Below are positions 34,743-43,597 of a stretch of 64,000 nucleotides of DNA, in pieces (within the stretch, counting starts at the first letter, position 1; every line of letters begins with the position of its first letter). A program made the position numbers and the translations under genes. This stretch comes from Actinoplanes sp. TFC3 (GTDB lineage Bacteria > Actinomycetota > Actinomycetes > Mycobacteriales > Micromonosporaceae): the NCBI RefSeq assembly GCF_001553785.1, contig NZ_LOJP01000001.1:4698044-4762043 (forward strand). Reading direction: 5' to 3'. The notes under the pieces were generated by a model that had not been told where the DNA came from, ran no database searches, and saw nothing but the letters and a program-made list of their open reading frames with translations.

Positions 34743-35252
34743 ATGACCCAGACTCAGCAGGGCTCCCGGAGCCGGACGTTCAGCTGGAGCGACCCCGGTG
34801 AGCATTCCGGCCGGTTGGCCGGGCGCTCGGGGCTTGAGGTGCTGCAGGCCATGTCCCGGGGCGAGCTGCCGCCACCGCCGGTCATGCAGTTGATGGACAT
34901 CGCCGAGCTGACCGCCGTGGAAGGCAGCGTCACCGTGCGCCTGCAGCCGCAGGAGTTCCACTACAACCCGCTCGGCACCGTGCACGGCGGCATGCTCTCC
35001 ACGCTGCTCGACACCGCCGCCGCATGCTCGGTGCACAGCACGCTGCCCGCAGGGGTGGCCTACACCAGCCTGGATCTCAACGTGAAGTTCCTGCGCCCGG
35101 TCACGCTGGCCTCCGGCATGCTCACCACCATCGGCTCGGTGCTGCAGCGCGGCCGGCGCACCGCGCTGGCCGACGCCCGGATGACCGACGCCGCGGGCCG
35201 CCTGGTCGCGCACGCCACCTCGAGCTGCATGATCCTCGAGATGGCTCGATAA
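34743..35252 (+). CDS. PaaI-type hotdog-fold thioesterase
   Basis: 169 residues. FHYNPLGTVHGGMLSTLLDTAAACSVHSTL is the PaaI/YdiI active-site helix with the HGG turn; YTSLDLNVKFLRPV follows. It hydrolyses acyl- or aryl-CoA thioesters; the exact acyl group is unknown. Divergent from the HxlR regulator, which probably controls it; the next hydrolase gene starts nine bases later. Confidence 0.9.
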   Translation: MTQTQQGSRSRTFSWSDPGEHSGRLAGRSGLEVLQAMSRGELPPPPVMQLMDIAELTAVEGSVTVRLQPQEFHYNPLGTVHGGMLSTLLDTAAACSVHSTLPAGVAYTSLDLNVKFLRPVTLASGMLTTIGSVLQRGRRTALADARMTDAAGRLVAHATSSCMILEMAR

Positions 35253-35261
35253 CATCTGCTG

Positions 35262-35804
35262 ATGATCAGCGGCATCCTCATCCCCGGCGGCACCGGCACC
35301 ATCGGCACCCTGCTCGACCTCGCCTGGGAGACCCTGGCCGACCGCACCGCCCACGTCGAGGCCATCACTTGGGACGCCCCGCGCGACATCCTCGACGGTG
35401 ACCCCGAGCCCTTCGTGCGCGCTCACGTCGAGCAGGCCCTGGCCGCGGCTCAGGACGTCGCCCCGCCGGCCCGCCCGGTGCTCATCGGCAAGTCGCTGGG
35501 CAGCTACGCGGCCGCGCTGGCCGCCGACCGGTCGCTGCCGGCTATCTGGATCACGCCGCTGCTCACCCGGCCCGGCGTGGTCGCGGCGATCACCCGCAAC
35601 CCGGCCCCGCAACTACTGATCGGCGGCACCGCCGACCGCCGGTGGTGGGACGAGGAGGCGGCCCGCAGCACCGGCCAGCAGGTGCTGTCCATCGCCGAGG
35701 GCACCCACTCGCTGCGGGTGCCCGGCCCGATCCGCAAATTCACCGACGTGCTGGGCACCGCCGGCACCGCGATCGAGGAATTCCTCGACGCTATGGGGCG
35801 CTGA
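35262..35804 (+). CDS. small alpha/beta-hydrolase
   Basis: 180 residues. Nucleophile elbow GKSLGSYAA, later IGGTADRRWWD (acid) and GTHSLRV (His) complete a catalytic triad in the usual order, though the protein is shorter than most. It probably forms an operon with the thioesterase. Its end overlaps hisS tail to tail by 14 bases. Substrate unknown. Confidence 0.75.
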   Translation: MISGILIPGGTGTIGTLLDLAWETLADRTAHVEAITWDAPRDILDGDPEPFVRAHVEQALAAAQDVAPPARPVLIGKSLGSYAAALAADRSLPAIWITPLLTRPGVVAAITRNPAPQLLIGGTADRRWWDEEAARSTGQQVLSIAEGTHSLRVPGPIRKFTDVLGTAGTAIEEFLDAMGR

Positions 35805-37119
35805 ACAGCGGCTTGACGTCCTCGGCCGGCGCTTCCCAGGTGGTCGCGTCGGCGTTGACCTGCTCGCCGGAGCGGATGTCCTTCACCGAATCCGGTTCGC
35901 CATCGGCGCCCAGGAACCATACGAACGGAATGCCCCGGCGCTCGGCGAAGCGGATCTGCTTGCCGAACTTGGCTGCCGCCGGAGCCACCTCGGTGCTGAT
36001 TCCGCGCGAACGCAGCGAGCGGGCAGCCCGGTCACAGCGCGCCCGGTCGTCCTCATTGGGCAGCGCGATCAGCACCGCGGTGGGGACGCTGCGCGAGGCG
36101 GTCAGCGCGTCGCGGCCGAACATTAGGCCGAGCAGCCGGGTAACCCCGATCGAGATACCCACTCCGGGGAAGCGCTCGGAGCCGGTGGAGGCCAGGTTGT
36201 CGTAGCGCCCACCGGAGCAGATCGAGCCGTGGCGTTCGTACCCCTCCAGCTGGGTCTCATAGACCGTGCCGGTGTAGTAGTCCAGACCGCGAGCGATCTT
36301 CAGCTCGGCGCGGATCAGACCCGGCGCGTGCTCGGTTCCGGCCTCCACGACGCGCGCCAGTTCCTCCAGACCCTCGTCGAGCAGTTCGTTCTGCACGCCC
36401 AGCTTGCGCACCTGCTCCACGAAGGACAGATCGCTTGCCGAGATCTGCGCCAACTGCAGGCAAGCCTCGGCCTGCGCGGCGCTCGCACCCTGCTGGACCA
36501 GCGCGTCGCTGACCTTCTGCGGGCCGATCTTGTCCAGCTTGTCGATGATGCGCAGCACCTCGTCCGGGTCCTCAAGACCCAGCCCGCGGTAGAAGCCCTC
36601 ACACACCTTGCGGTTGTTGATCTGGATGGTCACCGGCGGAATCGGCAGCGAGCGCAGCGCGTCACCGACCACCAGCGGCATCTCGGTGTCGTAGTGGAAC
36701 GGCAGCGAGTCGCGGTCCACCACGTCGATATCGGCCTGCAGGAACTCGCGGTAGCGGCCCTCCTGCGGACGCTCGCCGCGCCACACCTTCTGGATCTGGT
36801 AGCGCCGGAACGGGAACTGCAGCTTGCCGGAATTTTCCAGTACGAACCGCGCGAACGGCACGGTCAGGTCGAAGTGCAGCCCGAGCGCGGCATCCTCGCG
36901 GGCCTCGGCGTCCTCCTGCAGCCGGCGCAGCGTGTAGACCTCCTTCGAGGTCTCCCCCTTGCGCAGCAACTGCTCCATCGGCTCGACGGCGCGGGTTTCG
37001 AGCGGCGCGAACCCGTACAACTCAAAGGTCGTCCGGATCTTCTCGACGACGTTCTGTTCGATCATCCGCTGCGCGGGCAGCCATTCCGGGAAGCCGGACA
37101 GCGGCGTGGGCTTGCTCAT
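35791..37119 (-). CDS. hisS: histidyl-tRNA synthetase
   Basis: 442 residues. Class II motifs: LGLHFDLTVPFARFV, motif 2 YQIQKVWRGERPQEGRYREFLQADID, His-specific GLDYYTGTVYE, motif 3 GVGISIGVTRLLGL, then the anticodon-binding domain (TAVLIALPNEDDRARCDRAARSLRSRGI). It charges tRNA-His. Positioned next to the metallo-beta-lactamase-fold gene and cyclophilins, as in other actinobacteria. Confidence 0.97.
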   Translation of the reverse strand: MSKPTPLSGFPEWLPAQRMIEQNVVEKIRTTFELYGFAPLETRAVEPMEQLLRKGETSKEVYTLRRLQEDAEAREDAALGLHFDLTVPFARFVLENSGKLQFPFRRYQIQKVWRGERPQEGRYREFLQADIDVVDRDSLPFHYDTEMPLVVGDALRSLPIPPVTIQINNRKVCEGFYRGLGLEDPDEVLRIIDKLDKIGPQKVSDALVQQGASAAQAEACLQLAQISASDLSFVEQVRKLGVQNELLDEGLEELARVVEAGTEHAPGLIRAELKIARGLDYYTGTVYETQLEGYERHGSICSGGRYDNLASTGSERFPGVGISIGVTRLLGLMFGRDALTASRSVPTAVLIALPNEDDRARCDRAARSLRSRGISTEVAPAAAKFGKQIRFAERRGIPFVWFLGADGEPDSVKDIRSGEQVNADATTWEAPAEDVKPLFSAP

Positions 37120-37133
37120 GGTTCTCCTGTTTT

Positions 37134-37832
37134 CTACAGTCCGCGGCGCGGCGCAGCGACCAGTTCCCGCAGGTACGGGTTGTGGGCGCGCTCGCGGCCG
37201 ATCGTCGTCTCAGGTCCGTGGCCGGGCAGGACCACCGTGTCGTCGGCCAGGGGCAGGATCTTGTCCCGCAGGCTGGTCATCATCACGGCGGTGTTGCCGC
37301 CCGGCAGGTCGGTGCGTCCGATGGAGCCGGCGAAGAGCACATCACCGGAGAGGCAGAGCTGGTCCGCGTCCCATGATGTCTGCGTGTTCGGCATCCGGAA
37401 AATCACCGACCCGCCGGTACGGCCCGGCGCATGGTCGACAGTGATCTCCAGCCCGGCCAGGCTCAGCGTGGCACCGTCGGTCAGCTCGGCGACATCCTCG
37501 GGCGCGGTGTACGGCAACCGGCCCCCGAACATCTGCTGCAGCCCGATGCCCATGCCCTTCTCCGGGTCGGCCAGCATCTCCAGGTCACCCGGGTGCACGT
37601 ACGCGGTGATGCCCCGCGCGCCGCAGACCGGAGTGACGGAGAACGAGTGGTCGAGGTGCCCGTGGGTCAGCAGCACCGCGGCGGGCTGCAACCGGTGCTG
37701 GGCCAGCACCTCATCGAGGTGGTCGAGCACGCCGATGCCAGGATCGACGATCAGCGCCTGCTCCCCCGGACCCGCGGCGAGCACGTAGCAGTTGGTGCCG
37801 AACGCCTCCGCCGGAAAGCTGGTGACCAGCAT
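37134..37832 (-). CDS. metallo-beta-lactamase-fold hydrolase (glyoxalase II-like)
   Basis: 232 residues. Zinc motif LTHGHLDHS, then DHAPGRTGGSVIF, LSGDVLFAGSIGRTDL and VLPGHGPET place it among glyoxalase II-like thiolesterases. Conserved neighbour of hisS in actinobacteria (the Rv2581c position). It ends 14 bases before the hisS start. True substrate not established. Confidence 0.92.
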   Translation of the reverse strand: MLVTSFPAEAFGTNCYVLAAGPGEQALIVDPGIGVLDHLDEVLAQHRLQPAAVLLTHGHLDHSFSVTPVCGARGITAYVHPGDLEMLADPEKGMGIGLQQMFGGRLPYTAPEDVAELTDGATLSLAGLEITVDHAPGRTGGSVIFRMPNTQTSWDADQLCLSGDVLFAGSIGRTDLPGGNTAVMMTSLRDKILPLADDTVVLPGHGPETTIGRERAHNPYLRELVAAPRRGL

Positions 37833-37998
37833 CGCGCACCCCTTTCCACCCGTCGGTCGCCGCGTCTCAAGCCTAGCTGGACGCACCGTACACACCGGCA
37901 CGGAACCTCGCACACCACATTCCCAGGCGTTACCCGTACACTCTTGCGGGCGTGTGGCGAGGCGCACGTCCGCACTTTTCCAGGAAGGGGAGCACTCG

Positions 37999-38868
37999 GT
38001 GGTCTCCAGCAAGGACCGGCAGCGCAAGCTGGCGCGCGACAAGTTCGACCGCCAGATGGCGCGCCGGGCGGCGAAGCAGCGCCGGCGGCGGCAGATCCAG
38101 GCCGGGCTCGGCGCGGCGGCGGCGCTGATCGTCATCGTGGGTGGCATCGCGTGGCTGGGCGGCGCGTTCGATTCCGACGACACGACCACCGACGCAGCCG
38201 ACTCGGACACCTGCCTGTGGACCCCGCAGAGCACCGACGGCAACGCCAACCTCAAGGACGTGGGCCAGCCCCCGACCAAGGACATCCCCACCTCGGGCAC
38301 CCGGGACATGACAATCACCACAGACCAGGGTGCGCCGATCGTCGTCCGTCTCGACCAGACCAGCTCGCCGTGCAGCGCCGCCGACCTGGCGTACCTGGCG
38401 GGCAAGCAGTTCTACGACAACACCACGTGCCACGAGATCACTGCCGAGGGCGCGATCCGCTGCGGCGACCCGAGCGGCACCGGCCAGGGCGGCCCGACGT
38501 ACAGCGTCTACGACGAGAACCTGCCCCAGGTCCCCTCGCCCGCCCCCAGCGCCGGCGCCACGCCGGTCTACCCCAAGGGCACGGTCGCCATGATCGGCGA
38601 CCCGCCGGGCACCAACGGCAGCCAGTTCTTGATCTTCTTCAAGGACTACACCCCCAAGGGCCAGGCACAATACCCGATCATCGGTACGGTGACCGGCGGC
38701 CTGGACACCGTCACAAAGATCGGCAAGATCCCGGTCAAGGCCAACGCGGCCGGCGACAAGGTGACCCCGGCGACGAAGATCGCGGTGCAGAGCATCACCG
38801 TCGGGGCCAGTACCCCCGATGGAGCGACCCCGTCGGCCGCCGCGCCCTCCGCTTCCAGCCAGTCCTGA
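37999..38868 (+). CDS. membrane-anchored cyclophilin-type peptidyl-prolyl isomerase 1
   Basis: 289 residues from GTG 37999 with GGAAGGGGAG upstream. Basic cytoplasmic N-terminus, one membrane helix (about 33-53), then a cyclophilin domain outside: FYDNTTCHEITAEGAIRCGDPSGTGQGGPTY, GTVAMIGDPPGTNGSQFLIFF. The catalytic FHR motif of classic cyclophilins reads CHE here, so activity may be changed. Same place as ppiB beside rel in mycobacteria. A paralogue follows directly. Confidence 0.88.
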   Translation: MVSSKDRQRKLARDKFDRQMARRAAKQRRRRQIQAGLGAAAALIVIVGGIAWLGGAFDSDDTTTDAADSDTCLWTPQSTDGNANLKDVGQPPTKDIPTSGTRDMTITTDQGAPIVVRLDQTSSPCSAADLAYLAGKQFYDNTTCHEITAEGAIRCGDPSGTGQGGPTYSVYDENLPQVPSPAPSAGATPVYPKGTVAMIGDPPGTNGSQFLIFFKDYTPKGQAQYPIIGTVTGGLDTVTKIGKIPVKANAAGDKVTPATKIAVQSITVGASTPDGATPSAAAPSASSQS

Positions 38869-38934
38869 GCTTTCCGGAGCAGAATCCCACCCGAAACGCC
38901 CCCTCACCGCACGAAGGCATACAGGAGGAACACC

Positions 38935-39765
38935 GTGTCGTCGATCAAGGACAGGCAGCGCGCGGCGGCGCGGGCGCGCCTCGAGAAGGAGATGGCCGAA
39001 CGCTCGGCCGCCGCCAAGAAGCGGCGCCAGCGCCAAACCATCATCGGCTCGGCTCTGGCCGTCGTCGTCATCGCCGGCGCGGCAGTCTGGATCGTGGCCG
39101 CGCTCAACAAGGACGACGACAAGCCGGCCGCCTCGGCCTCGGCCCCACCCGCGGGCACCGTGGCCTGCCAGTGGATTCCCGAGGACGGCAGCACCGGCGC
39201 CAAGGTCAGCGACGTCGGCACCCCGCCGCCCAACGCGCCGAACACCGGCAAGGACACCCTGACCATGACCACCGGCCTGGGCGCGATCACGGCCACGGTG
39301 GACCTGTCCAAGGCCCCATGCACCGGCGCGGCGTTCACCTACCTGGCCAGCAAAAAGTTCTGGGACGGCACCAAGTGCCACCGCCTGACCACCGAAGGCA
39401 TCAAGGTCCTGCAGTGCGGTGACCCGTCGGCCAAGGGCAAGGGCTACCGCGAGACCGACGGCACCGGCGGCCCCAGCTTCCGCTACGCCGAGGAAAACCT
39501 GCCCACCAACGCGAAGCCGGCCTATCCCAAGGGCACCATCGCGATGGCGAAGACGTCGGCACCCAGCAGCACGGGCAGCCAGTTCTTCATCGTCTACGCC
39601 GACACCGACCTCCCGGCGGAGTACACCGTCCTGGGCACGATCACCAAGGGCCTGGACATCGTCGAAACGGTCGCCAAGGCGGGGACTGACAACTCCAACG
39701 GGCAGGGGGACGGGCATCCTAAGAAGGAGCTCGACATCAACAGCTTGACCATGGCTGCTGCCTGA
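38935..39765 (+). CDS. membrane-anchored cyclophilin-type peptidyl-prolyl isomerase 2
   Basis: 276 residues from GTG 38935 with AGGAGG seven bases upstream. Same layout as the preceding gene: basic start, membrane helix (about 35-58), cyclophilin domain with KFWDGTKCHRLTTEGIKVLQCGDPSAKG and GTIAMAKTSAPSSTGSQFFIVY. This copy keeps the Arg of the active site (CHRLT). Probably a tandem duplicate, acting on exported proteins. Confidence 0.9.
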   Translation: MSSIKDRQRAAARARLEKEMAERSAAAKKRRQRQTIIGSALAVVVIAGAAVWIVAALNKDDDKPAASASAPPAGTVACQWIPEDGSTGAKVSDVGTPPPNAPNTGKDTLTMTTGLGAITATVDLSKAPCTGAAFTYLASKKFWDGTKCHRLTTEGIKVLQCGDPSAKGKGYRETDGTGGPSFRYAEENLPTNAKPAYPKGTIAMAKTSAPSSTGSQFFIVYADTDLPAEYTVLGTITKGLDIVETVAKAGTDNSNGQGDGHPKKELDINSLTMAAA

Positions 39766-39775
39766 GTTTTCGTTT

Positions 39776-39818
39776 CCCTCGAAGGACGGTCCTGTGGTTT
39801 GGGGCCGTCCTTCGTTGC
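39776..39818 (+). terminator. hairpin after cyclophilin 2
   Basis: CGAAGGACGG (39780-39789) pairs with CCGTCCTTCG (39805-39814), with four more G-U/G-C pairs inside. It starts 15 bases after the stop codon and is T-rich on both flanks; it may also serve rel on the other strand. Confidence 0.8.
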
Positions 39819-39960
39819 CTTCTTCGGTGGGTTGTCCCGGGGGCCGGCTTACTGGGCTTGGTGGCCTGGCGCAGGGTACTTCCCCGCCCTTGCTCGCCTA
39901 CCGGTTCTGGGGTCCGGGGCCGAGCGGCCACCAGCCAAAGCGTTTCGGCGGGGGGCGGGG

Positions 39961-42918
39961 TTAGGCGCCGGAGGTTACGCGGTAGGCGTCGAAGACTCCG
40001 TCGACCTTGCGGACCGCTGCTACCAGGTGACCCAGGTGCTTGGGGTCAGCCATTTCGAAGGTGAAGCGGCTGACGGCCACCCGATCGCGGGTTGTGGTCA
40101 CCGTGGCGGACAGGATGTTGACCCGCTCCTCCGAGAGCACCCGGGTGACGTCGGCCAGAAGCTTGTGCCGGTCCAGCGCCTCCACCTGGATGGCCACCAG
40201 GAATGTCGACGCGGATGTCGGCTTCCAACTGACCTCTACCACGCGTTCCGGCTGGGCTCGCAGGTCTTCGGCGTTGGCGCAGTCTTCGCGGTGCACGCTG
40301 ACGCCGCCGGAGCGGGTGACGAAGCCGAAGACCGCATCACCGGGTACGGGGGTGCAGCACCGGGCCAGCTTCACCCAGACGTCGCTGACGTCCTTGACCA
40401 CGACGCCCGGGTCCTGGGCAGCCGTGCGGTTGCGGGGCGGGCGGGTCGCGACGGCGGTTTCGGCGATGTCCTCGACTGCGCCTTCCTCGCCGCCGAAGCC
40501 CGCTACCAGCTTCTGCACCACCGACTGCGCCGACACCGTGCTCTCGCCGACCGCCGCGTACAGCGACGCCACGTCGGCCAGGTGCAGGTCGCGGGCGATC
40601 GTGGTCAAATTGTCGCTCGTCAGCATGCGTTGCAAGGGCAGGCCCTGCTTGCGCATTGCCTTGACGATCGCTTCCTTGCCGTCCTCGATCGCTTCTTCGC
40701 GGCGTTCCTTGTTGAAGTACTGCCGGATCTTCGTGCGCGCTCGCGGGCTCTTGACGAAGCCCAGCCAGTCCTGGGTCGGACCCGCCGTTGCCGACTTTGA
40801 CGTGAAGATCTCGATCACGTCGCCGTTGGACAGAGTCGATTCCAGCGGTACGAGCTTGCCATTGACCCGGGCACCGATGGTCTTGTGCCCGACCTCGGTG
40901 TGCACCGCGTAGGCGAAGTCCACCGGGGTCGACCCGGTGGGCAGGGGGATGACGTCACCCTTCGGCGTGAAGACGTACACCTCCTGGCTGGAAAGATCGA
41001 AGCGCAGGGCGTCGAGGAACTCGCTTGGGTCGCTGGCCTCACGCTGCCAGTCGAGCAGTTGGCGCAGCCAGGTCATCTCGTCGATGTGCGCCGGCGGCCC
41101 CACGATCGTGGCGCCCTTCTGCTCCTTGTACTTCCAGTGCGCGGCGATGCCGAATTCCGCTGTGCGGTGCATGGCGAACGTGCGGATCTGCATCTCGACG
41201 GGTTTGCCGGTCGGCCCGATGACCGTCGTGTGCAACGACTGGTACATGTTGAACTTGGGCATGGCGATGTAGTCCTTGAACCGCCCCGGCACCGGCTGCC
41301 AGTTGGCGTGGATGACGCCCAGCGCCGCATAGCAGTCGCGCACCGTGTCAACCAGGATCCGCACGCCGACCAAGTCGTAGATGTCGCTGAAGTCGCGTCC
41401 CCGTACGATCATCTTCTGATAGATCGAATAGAGGTGCTTCGGACGCCCGGTGACCTCGGCCTTGATCTTCGCCGACTTGAGGTCCAGCCCGACCCGGTTG
41501 GTGACCTGACGCAGCAACGCCTCGCGCTGCGGCTGGTGCTCCCCGATCAGCCGGTTGATCTCCTCGAACCGCTTCGGGAACAGGGTCCCGAACGCCAGGT
41601 CCTCGAGCTCCCACTTGATCGTGTTCATACCGAGCCGGTGCGCCAGCGGAGCCAGGATCTCCAGCGTCTCCTTGGCCTTCTGCTCCTGCTTGGCCCGCGG
41701 CAGGAACGTCAGCGTACGCATGTTGTGCAGCCGGTCGGCCAGCTTGATGACCAGAACCCGGGGATCCTTGGCCATCGCGACAACCATCTTGCGAATGGTC
41801 TCCGCCTTCGCGGCATCGCCCAGCTTCACCCGGTCGAGCTTGGTGACCCCGTCGACCAGCAGCGCAACCTCGCCACCGAAGTCCGAGCGCATCTGCTCCA
41901 GGCCGTAGTCGGTGTCCTCGATCGTGTCATGCAGCAGCGCAGCCACCAGCGTAGTGGTGTCCATGCCGAGGTTCGCCAGGATGGTGGCCACAGCAAGTGG
42001 GTGCGTGATGTACGGATCCCCGGACTTGCGGTACTGCCCCGAGTGCCACCGGGCAGCCACATCGAAGGCCCGCTGCAAAGCCCGGCCGTCCGCCTTGGGA
42101 TGGCTGGCCCGATGCGTGGCGATCAGCGGTTCGAGAACCTCGCTGACCTGGGTGCTCTGCCACGGGGCATTGAACCGGGCGAGCCGCGCCCGCACCCGTC
42201 GCCCGGTCGGGGCGCTGGCCAGCCCGAACCCGCCGGTCGGGGTGTCGGCAGGCGACAGCGGCTGGGTGACCTCGGGGTCGGGTGACTGGGCGCCGGTTGT
42301 GGGTGCGTCCGGGTCGGGGATGGGGTGCGACATCCTGGGAGGGGTCGCGGTGCTTCGGGGGGAGGCGCCGTCGGTGGGAGCGCTCCGGGTTACCTGGGCA
42401 GCGGTGCCATTGGTGGAGGGCTTCGGGGCCTTGCCGTCGTTCACAGCGGTGCCGCTGGACACGGCCGTGCCATCGACTGAGGCGGTGCCGCTGTCCGGGG
42501 CTGCGCCATTGCGTACGGCAGCGACCCTCGTCGAGGCGCGGCCATCGTCTGAGGTCGCGGCATCGCCGGCGCCAGAGGACTTGCCGTCGCCGGAGGCGCT
42601 ACCACCCCGCGAGGCATTGCCGTCAGCGGCATCTGACCCCAGCGGAGCGATGAGGCCAGCCACCGGAGCGTCCCCGGCCGCGGCACCATTAACCACGCCC
42701 GCATTACCGGCAACCGCGCCTGCATCACCGGCAACCGCGCCCGAAGAGCCGCCGGGCTCAGGCGAAGCCGAGCCGTCGGCTCGCGCCGGGTCAGGCTTGG
42801 TCGTCGCCGCGTTGCTGGGTGGCGTCGCGGCCTTTGTCGCGTCGGTCGGCTGCACCGGGCCCTCCGTCGGAGAGGCGACGTCGCTGGACACCGGCCTCCT
42901 CACGTCGCTTCTGCTCAC
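39961..42918 (-). CDS. rel: bifunctional (p)ppGpp synthetase/hydrolase Rel
   Basis: 985 residues from GTG 42918. Residues from about 250: HD hydrolase (ALLHDTIEDTDYGLEQM), synthetase (RPKHLYSIYQKMIVRGRDFSDIYDLVGVRILV), TGS (VFTPKGDVIPLPTGSTPVDFAYAVHTEVG) and C-terminal ACT. Both active sites look complete, so it makes and degrades the stringent alarmone. The first 195 residues are a Gly/Ala/Ser/Asp-rich, probably disordered extension. An ATG at 42333 would give the usual 790 residues, but neither start has a good ribosome site. Confidence 0.95.
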   Translation of the reverse strand: MSRSDVRRPVSSDVASPTEGPVQPTDATKAATPPSNAATTKPDPARADGSASPEPGGSSGAVAGDAGAVAGNAGVVNGAAAGDAPVAGLIAPLGSDAADGNASRGGSASGDGKSSGAGDAATSDDGRASTRVAAVRNGAAPDSGTASVDGTAVSSGTAVNDGKAPKPSTNGTAAQVTRSAPTDGASPRSTATPPRMSHPIPDPDAPTTGAQSPDPEVTQPLSPADTPTGGFGLASAPTGRRVRARLARFNAPWQSTQVSEVLEPLIATHRASHPKADGRALQRAFDVAARWHSGQYRKSGDPYITHPLAVATILANLGMDTTTLVAALLHDTIEDTDYGLEQMRSDFGGEVALLVDGVTKLDRVKLGDAAKAETIRKMVVAMAKDPRVLVIKLADRLHNMRTLTFLPRAKQEQKAKETLEILAPLAHRLGMNTIKWELEDLAFGTLFPKRFEEINRLIGEHQPQREALLRQVTNRVGLDLKSAKIKAEVTGRPKHLYSIYQKMIVRGRDFSDIYDLVGVRILVDTVRDCYAALGVIHANWQPVPGRFKDYIAMPKFNMYQSLHTTVIGPTGKPVEMQIRTFAMHRTAEFGIAAHWKYKEQKGATIVGPPAHIDEMTWLRQLLDWQREASDPSEFLDALRFDLSSQEVYVFTPKGDVIPLPTGSTPVDFAYAVHTEVGHKTIGARVNGKLVPLESTLSNGDVIEIFTSKSATAGPTQDWLGFVKSPRARTKIRQYFNKERREEAIEDGKEAIVKAMRKQGLPLQRMLTSDNLTTIARDLHLADVASLYAAVGESTVSAQSVVQKLVAGFGGEEGAVEDIAETAVATRPPRNRTAAQDPGVVVKDVSDVWVKLARCCTPVPGDAVFGFVTRSGGVSVHREDCANAEDLRAQPERVVEVSWKPTSASTFLVAIQVEALDRHKLLADVTRVLSEERVNILSATVTTTRDRVAVSRFTFEMADPKHLGHLVAAVRKVDGVFDAYRVTSGA

Positions 42919-43007
42919 CTGACTGGAAACGCCATCCTACCCGCCACCGGTTCCCCGGTGCTCCGTGCGAGACGGCAAAGAATGCCAGCACCACAGACGG
43001 ATCAGGA

Positions 43008-43541
43008 TCAAACGGTCAGGAGGGCGTTCACCGTACAGGGTTTGAGCCGCTCACGGCCGCCGAGGAACCCTAGTTCCAGGAGCACCGTGAAACCCGCCAC
43101 CGCCCCGCCGGCCTGTTCGACGAGGTTCAGCGCCGCTCCGGCCGTACCTCCGGTGGCCAGGACGTCATCCACCAGGAGGACTCTCTGCCCGGTCGGGAAG
43201 GCATCCTGGTGGACTTCAAGGGTGGCTTCGCCGTATTCGAGGGCGTAGGACGCCGAGTAGACCTTGCGGGGCAGCTTCCCCGCTTTACGGATGGGGACCG
43301 TACCCTTGCCGGTCGCGTACGCGATGGCGGAAGCCATGATGAAGCCGCGGGCCTCGATGCCGGCTACGACGTCGAACGAGTCCTCGCCGTGGTGGGCAAT
43401 GATGGCGTCGATGACCTGGCGGAACACCTGACCGTCGGCGAACAGCGGGCTCAGGTCCTTGAACATGATGCCCGGCCGGGGGAAGTCCGGCACGTCCACG
43501 GTCCGGCTGGCGACCAGTTCGGCAATATCCGTCACGCGCAC
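43008..43541 (-). CDS. apt: adenine phosphoribosyltransferase
   Basis: 177 residues. PRPP-binding motif VLLVDDVLATGGTA and DFPRPGIMFKDLSPLF, GIEARGFIMASAIAYATG are typical of Apt. It salvages adenine to AMP. Sits between secF and rel, the conserved actinobacterial order. Confidence 0.97.
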   Translation of the reverse strand: MRVTDIAELVASRTVDVPDFPRPGIMFKDLSPLFADGQVFRQVIDAIIAHHGEDSFDVVAGIEARGFIMASAIAYATGKGTVPIRKAGKLPRKVYSASYALEYGEATLEVHQDAFPTGQRVLLVDDVLATGGTAGAALNLVEQAGGAVAGFTVLLELGFLGGRERLKPCTVNALLTV

Positions 43542-43547
43542 AGACTA

Positions 43548-43579
43548 CGGCCCGCCACTTCAGCGCAAGTGGCGGGCCG
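43548..43579. terminator. 13-bp perfect hairpin between secF and apt
   Basis: Arms 43548-43560 and 43567-43579 pair perfectly round a six-base loop, 19 bases past the secF stop on the minus strand and seven bases upstream of the apt start. It should end the secDF transcript and implies apt has its own promoter or reads through. Confidence 0.85.
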
Positions 43580-43597
43580 GTGGAGCCTGGTGCTGGG

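Noticed and set aside
39961..42918. Specialised small alarmone synthetase or toxin fusion as explanation for the long Rel
   Set aside because: The extension is low-complexity with no domain; the rest is a standard bifunctional Rel.
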